Origin: Chitinophaga pinensis
GTDB taxonomy: Bacteria > Bacteroidota > Bacteroidia > NS11-12g > UBA955
Reading direction: 5' to 3'
DNA: 64,000 nt
NCBI GenBank assembly: GCA_945888525.1
Contig: CAMDAF010000001.1
Span: 1-64,000, forward strand
In this document: positions 60,751-64,000 of the stretch, one piece after another
How positions within the stretch are numbered: the first letter of the stretch is position 1
How the letters are laid out: the number at the start of each line of letters is the position of its first letter
Translations under genes and position numbers: made by a program
Notes under the pieces: generated by a model
Told to the model about the DNA's origin: nothing
What the model saw: only the letters and a program-made list of their open reading frames with translations
The model's database searches: none

Positions 60751-63270
60751 ATGAAGAAAATATTTATTTTGTTTGCTGTCCTAATTGTATTTCCGTGCTT
60801 AAATGCACAAATTGTAGAAGATTTTAACGACAACGATTTGAACTCGGCTCCCCAATGGTTGGAGGTTAATTCCAATTTCATAAATACCAATGCTGTATTA
60901 AAAAGCAATTCCAATACAGCCAACAGTCAATTTGCCCTCTCTACTGCTTTTAATCTCTCAGGGGAACTGGAATGGCGCTTAAATGTTAAATTAGCTTTCA
61001 ATACGTCTTCCTTAAACTACATAGATTTTTTCATGTTCGCTGATTCAGTTGGTTTAGTTAAAGCAAAGAATGGGCTTTTTGTGCGCATGGGTGGAAGTGC
61101 CGACGAGATTTCATTGTTTAAATTGGCAAATGGTATAGAAACAAAATTAATTGATGGAAAAGATGGCTTGCTGAATGTTTCATCTTCTCAATACACACTT
61201 GCTGTTATTTATAAAAATGATTCAATGGCATTGCTCCACCAAAAACAAGGACAAGCCAATCTCGTTTCAGAAGGATGTGTTTATCTTCCTAATCTAAAAT
61301 TTGCTGAATATTCTGGAATAAGGGTAAGGCAAAGTACAAGCTCTTTCTTTTTAAAACATACTTTCGACGATTTATACATCGGCCCACGCATAAAAGACAG
61401 CATCGCGCCTTTGTGTGATAGCTTGAAAATTCTGAATTCAAAAACTTTAGAAGTGTACTTTACTGAAGATTGCGATTCTTTTAGTTTGACTAAAGCCAGC
61501 ACATTTCAAATCAATGGTTTTATTTCTGCAGACACAATAAAATTGATGGGTTCTAATCATGTAATTTTAAAGTTTAAAGACTCATTTCCAGTTAACAAGT
61601 CCCTTATCCTTTATGTTAATGGGGTGAAGGATTATTTCGGAAATACCCTTAACCATACACGCAATTTTATTTTATATCAAACTGAAATGCCAGTCCTGTG
61701 GGATGTGTTGATTTCAGAACTGATGGTCGATCCAGATCCTTCCGTTGGCTTGCCAAACAAAGAATATATTGAGGTTTACAATGCTTCAACTAAATTCATT
61801 TATTTAGACAATTTGAACATCAGCGACCAAAGCACAACAATTGTTTTACCCCATAAAGTTATTTATCCTGATTCATTCTTTGTGCTCACGACCCTGCCAT
61901 CGCTTAACAATTCCGCTGATGATCTCACGCTTAAAAATAATTGGGGCAACATTATTGATGAAGTAAATTACAATGATACCTGGTACCGTGATGATTTTAA
62001 AAAACAAGGGGGGTATAGCCTAGAACGCATCGATTTAAATAGACCTTGTTTGGCTGCAAATAATTGGTCTGCCAGCAAGGCAAGTATTGGAGGTACGCCG
62101 AATGCGAAAAACTCCATATCAGAAAAGCTGCCGCTCGATACCATTGCGCCAAAACTTTTAACCTTTTACACCAGCAATGAGCAGTTAATTAGTTTTGTGT
62201 TTAGCGAAAAAATTGACACCAATAATACCCTGCAAACAAAGATCAAAAACAACAATTTAAGTTTGTTGCTTTCGGCAACCCAAGTCCCTGTGTACACATT
62301 TAAATGGCCCTATATCCCAAGCAAAGATTCTATTTACAATATTGAAATTTTAGGCGTCAAAGACTGCGAACAGAATATCAATCCTTTAATTAAAATGGCA
62401 TTTCAATGGCCCTCTGTACCAGAAAAAAAAGAAATTGTAGTGAATGAAATATTGTTTAATCCCAAGTCAAATGGAGCGGATTTTATAGAGTTGTATAACA
62501 ACAGCAATAAAACATATGATTTGTCAAATCTGTATTTTGTAGAATTGGATGCCAATGGTTCTCCCAGTAAATTTTATCCCATCTCAAAAACCTATAAACT
62601 CTTTGAGCCGCAAAGTTATGCCTTGATTTCGGAGGATACTTTTGCTGTGTGCCAAAATTATTCATGTGGAAGGAGCAAAGCATTGTTTGTAAAGAGCAAT
62701 GATCTAATGGCCATGCCAGACAAAGAAGGGAAGGTTATCTTGTACAACCGATTGAACCTTATGGTGGACAGTGTATGCTACAATTCAAGTTGGCATTTTG
62801 CTTTTTTAGCAGACCAAAATGGGGTGAGTTTGGAACGTTTAAATGCCCATATGGAAAGCAATGATAAGAATACATGGCATAGTGCAGCCTCTTCTGTTGC
62901 TTATGCTAGCCCCGGAGCAGAGAATTCGCAAATCTCGGTCCACACTCATAAAGACTGGTTTTTTACTTTGAATTCAAGAAGCTTATCTCCCGACATGGAT
63001 GGGTTTGAAGATTTATTGATTTTGAGGTACAAATTTCCAGAAGCGGATTATTTGAGTACAATAAAAATTTTTAATATAGAAGGCAAAGAAATGAAAACAT
63101 TAATTAACAACAAAACACTAGGAACAGATGGCGCAATCGTTTGGGATGGAACAGGCCAAAATGACGAAGTATTGCCAATTGGCGTTTACTTGGTATTGAT
63201 CGAATGCCTTTCTCCCTCTGGCGAGCTTAGAAGAGAAAAACTAAGTATCTTATTGGCTGAGAGCTTGTAA
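60751..63270 (+). CDS. Secreted multidomain protein with lamin-tail domains and FlgD-like C-terminal tail
   Basis: A protein of 839 residues from the ATG at 60751. A signal peptide (MKKIFILFAVLIVFPCLNAQ) is followed by a lectin-like N-terminal region (about 20-190), a Big-type Ig domain (LEVYFTEDCDSFSLTKAST), two lamin-tail domains (ISELMVDPDPSVGLPNKEYI; VVNEILFNPKSNGADFIELY) and a C-terminal FlgD-like Ig domain (SPDMDGFEDLLILRYKFPEA; IVWDGTGQNDEVLPIGVYLV). Bacteroidota cell-surface or secreted proteins with lamin-tail domains are common. It may be exported by T9SS through its C-terminal domain, although a typical type A tail is not evident. Function unknown. Confidence 0.9.
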   Translation: MKKIFILFAVLIVFPCLNAQIVEDFNDNDLNSAPQWLEVNSNFINTNAVLKSNSNTANSQFALSTAFNLSGELEWRLNVKLAFNTSSLNYIDFFMFADSVGLVKAKNGLFVRMGGSADEISLFKLANGIETKLIDGKDGLLNVSSSQYTLAVIYKNDSMALLHQKQGQANLVSEGCVYLPNLKFAEYSGIRVRQSTSSFFLKHTFDDLYIGPRIKDSIAPLCDSLKILNSKTLEVYFTEDCDSFSLTKASTFQINGFISADTIKLMGSNHVILKFKDSFPVNKSLILYVNGVKDYFGNTLNHTRNFILYQTEMPVLWDVLISELMVDPDPSVGLPNKEYIEVYNASTKFIYLDNLNISDQSTTIVLPHKVIYPDSFFVLTTLPSLNNSADDLTLKNNWGNIIDEVNYNDTWYRDDFKKQGGYSLERIDLNRPCLAANNWSASKASIGGTPNAKNSISEKLPLDTIAPKLLTFYTSNEQLISFVFSEKIDTNNTLQTKIKNNNLSLLLSATQVPVYTFKWPYIPSKDSIYNIEILGVKDCEQNINPLIKMAFQWPSVPEKKEIVVNEILFNPKSNGADFIELYNNSNKTYDLSNLYFVELDANGSPSKFYPISKTYKLFEPQSYALISEDTFAVCQNYSCGRSKALFVKSNDLMAMPDKEGKVILYNRLNLMVDSVCYNSSWHFAFLADQNGVSLERLNAHMESNDKNTWHSAASSVAYASPGAENSQISVHTHKDWFFTLNSRSLSPDMDGFEDLLILRYKFPEADYLSTIKIFNIEGKEMKTLINNKTLGTDGAIVWDGTGQNDEVLPIGVYLVLIECLSPSGELRREKLSILLAESL

Positions 63271-63278
63271 ATATTTAT

Positions 63279-63572
63279 TTATTCCTCGTCCTTTTGGGTG
63301 ATAATAAATAAATCTTCATTGTCTTTTTTCATGAGATATCTTTCTCGTGCAAATTTTTCCAAATTTCTATTGTTTGAAAACAACTCCTTTTCGGCATTTC
63401 TAACATTTATGATTTCGGATTTAAAATAACCTCGTTTTTCTTTAAGGTCAGACACCTCACTTCGCAACTCGATGAGATCAATAAAGTTATTGCTGTCAAA
63501 GACAAGCATCCATGTCAAAGCAGACAAACTAATTAACCAATATTTGTATTTATTCCAAAGTTTAATCACCAC
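63279..63572 (-). CDS. Septum formation initiator (DivIC/FtsB family)
   Basis: A bitopic division protein of 97 residues. One membrane span (YWLISLSALTWMLVFDSNNF) is followed by a coiled coil (LRSEVSDLKEKRGYFKSEI) and the FtsB/DivIC tail KFARERYLMKKDNEDLFII. It helps FtsL and FtsQ to assemble the septal peptidoglycan machinery. The membrane span and ERYLMKKDNEDLF motif are specific enough to be confident. It follows the PTPS/QueD-family gene by 54 bases on the minus strand. Confidence 0.93.
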   Translation of the reverse strand: MVIKLWNKYKYWLISLSALTWMLVFDSNNFIDLIELRSEVSDLKEKRGYFKSEIINVRNAEKELFSNNRNLEKFARERYLMKKDNEDLFIITQKDEE

Positions 63573-63626
63573 ACAAAGTAAATGATGTTTTAATTATAAT
63601 TATAATTTTGATTTACGCCTTGTCTA

Positions 63627-64000
63627 TTAAAATGGAGTATCTGGGCCGTAATACTCTACTGAATTGTTGACAGTCTCAATTAGATGAATTTTATGCAATT
63701 TGACATCTGAAGGTAAATGAGGAATTAAACGTTCCCATATTGCAATAACAATGTTTTCTACCGACGGCAATACATCTTTTAGAAAAGGAACATCTAGATT
63801 TAAGTTTTTATGGTCAAGATGCTCAACTATTTCGTCTTCAATAATGACTTTAAGACGTTTTAAGTCCATTACAAACCCGGTGTCCTTGGATGGTCTTCCT
63901 TTAATGGTCACATACAAATCAAAATTATGTCCATGCCAATGTTCATTAGCACATTTGCCAAAACATGCTTCATTTTCTTCTTTGGTCCAAAGGGGGTTGT
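63627..64000 (-). CDS. 6-pyruvoyl-tetrahydropterin synthase / QueD family protein (5' end beyond window)
   Basis: A T-fold enzyme cut by the right edge of the window. About 123 residues are visible, and the open frame continues past base 64000; the segment NPLWTKEENEACFGKCANEH is followed by WHGHN, giving the zinc-binding His cluster and a Cys-x5-His-Gly-His catalytic arrangement. Later parts are KDTGFVMDLKRLKVIIEDEI, LDHKNLNLDV and SVENIVIAIWERL, containing the LDHxxLN and PTxEN-type motifs. It makes either 6-carboxytetrahydropterin (for queuosine) or 6-pyruvoyl-tetrahydropterin. The CX5HGH spacing resembles animal PTPS rather than E. coli QueD (CX3HGH). Confidence 0.92.
   Translation of the reverse strand, partial: NPLWTKEENEACFGKCANEHWHGHNFDLYVTIKGRPSKDTGFVMDLKRLKVIIEDEIVEHLDHKNLNLDVPFLKDVLPSVENIVIAIWERLIPHLPSDVKLHKIHLIETVNNSVEYYGPDTPF

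Overview
The window reads as chromosomal DNA of a Bacteroidota bacterium, probably a free-living freshwater or marine member of the Chitinophagales/Sphingobacteriales/Flavobacteriales side of the phylum. The evidence is consistent across the 64 kb: low GC; many TonB-dependent receptors, three with an N-terminal carboxypeptidase-regulatory-like domain; a T9SS-type secreted protein and a lamin-tail/FlgD-tail surface protein; a DUF4249 lipoprotein; atpD-atpC standing apart from the other ATP synthase genes; an exbB-exbD-exbD-tonB operon; almost no Shine-Dalgarno sequences; and repeated use of the Bacteroidota promoter -7 element TAnnTTTG, sometimes with TTG 17-23 bases upstream. I saw no rRNA, tRNA, insertion sequence, prophage, CRISPR or defence locus.

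Layout. 0-5.2 kb (minus strand): an NSS-family transporter with a 44-codon MetS-like partner, 3-hydroxyacyl-CoA dehydrogenase, and photolyase plus a TIGR01777 epimerase. 5.2-11.4 kb (plus): a MerR-type regulator with a cobalamin-binding domain that looks like a light sensor, a fused two-domain oligopeptide ABC ATPase, RNase R, polyprenyl diphosphate synthase and a small membrane protein. 11.6-21.2 kb: SlyD, a DEAD-box helicase, pheT with two small followers, a di-haem peroxidase, a Nif3/zinc-ribbon pair and a TPR protein. 21.7-25.3 kb (minus): a four-gene cassette around a TonB receptor that looks built for metal uptake. 25.4-29.2 kb: a T9SS cargo protein and a SNF2 helicase. 29.2-35.5 kb: a visibly more GC-rich stretch with an aldehyde dehydrogenase, MeaB, a flavin reductase and a TonB receptor, bracketed by GC-rich palindromic intergenic elements. 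35.6-46.8 kb: housekeeping and envelope genes (MATE pump, dtd, panD, YbhN-like, rfaE2, pyrC, glyS, rnhB, tag). 47-51.2 kb: an RRM protein, atpD-atpC and a lipoprotein L,D-transpeptidase. 51.3-60.6 kb: a TonB receptor/DUF4249 pair, then the seven-gene exb/tonB operon ending in a PstS-like lipoprotein and a TPR protein. 60.7-64 kb: a lamin-tail surface protein, DivIC and the edge-truncated PTPS/QueD-family gene.

How parts fit together. The exb/tonB operon would supply energy to the TonB receptors in the window. Photolyase, epimerase and the B12-type MerR protein form a compact divergent locus whose 39-base intergenic region holds a perfect palindrome between promoter-like elements, as expected of light-regulated DNA repair. 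Most of the rest is ordinary core metabolism and information processing. The least explained items are the B12/MerR divergent operator, the metal cassette with two small unknown proteins, the GC-rich palindromic elements at 29.2-29.6 and 32.7-32.9 kb, a terminator-like hairpin that contains the start codon of the TPR gene at 19.7 kb, and a promoter-to-terminator unit with almost no coding content at 21.6-21.7 kb.
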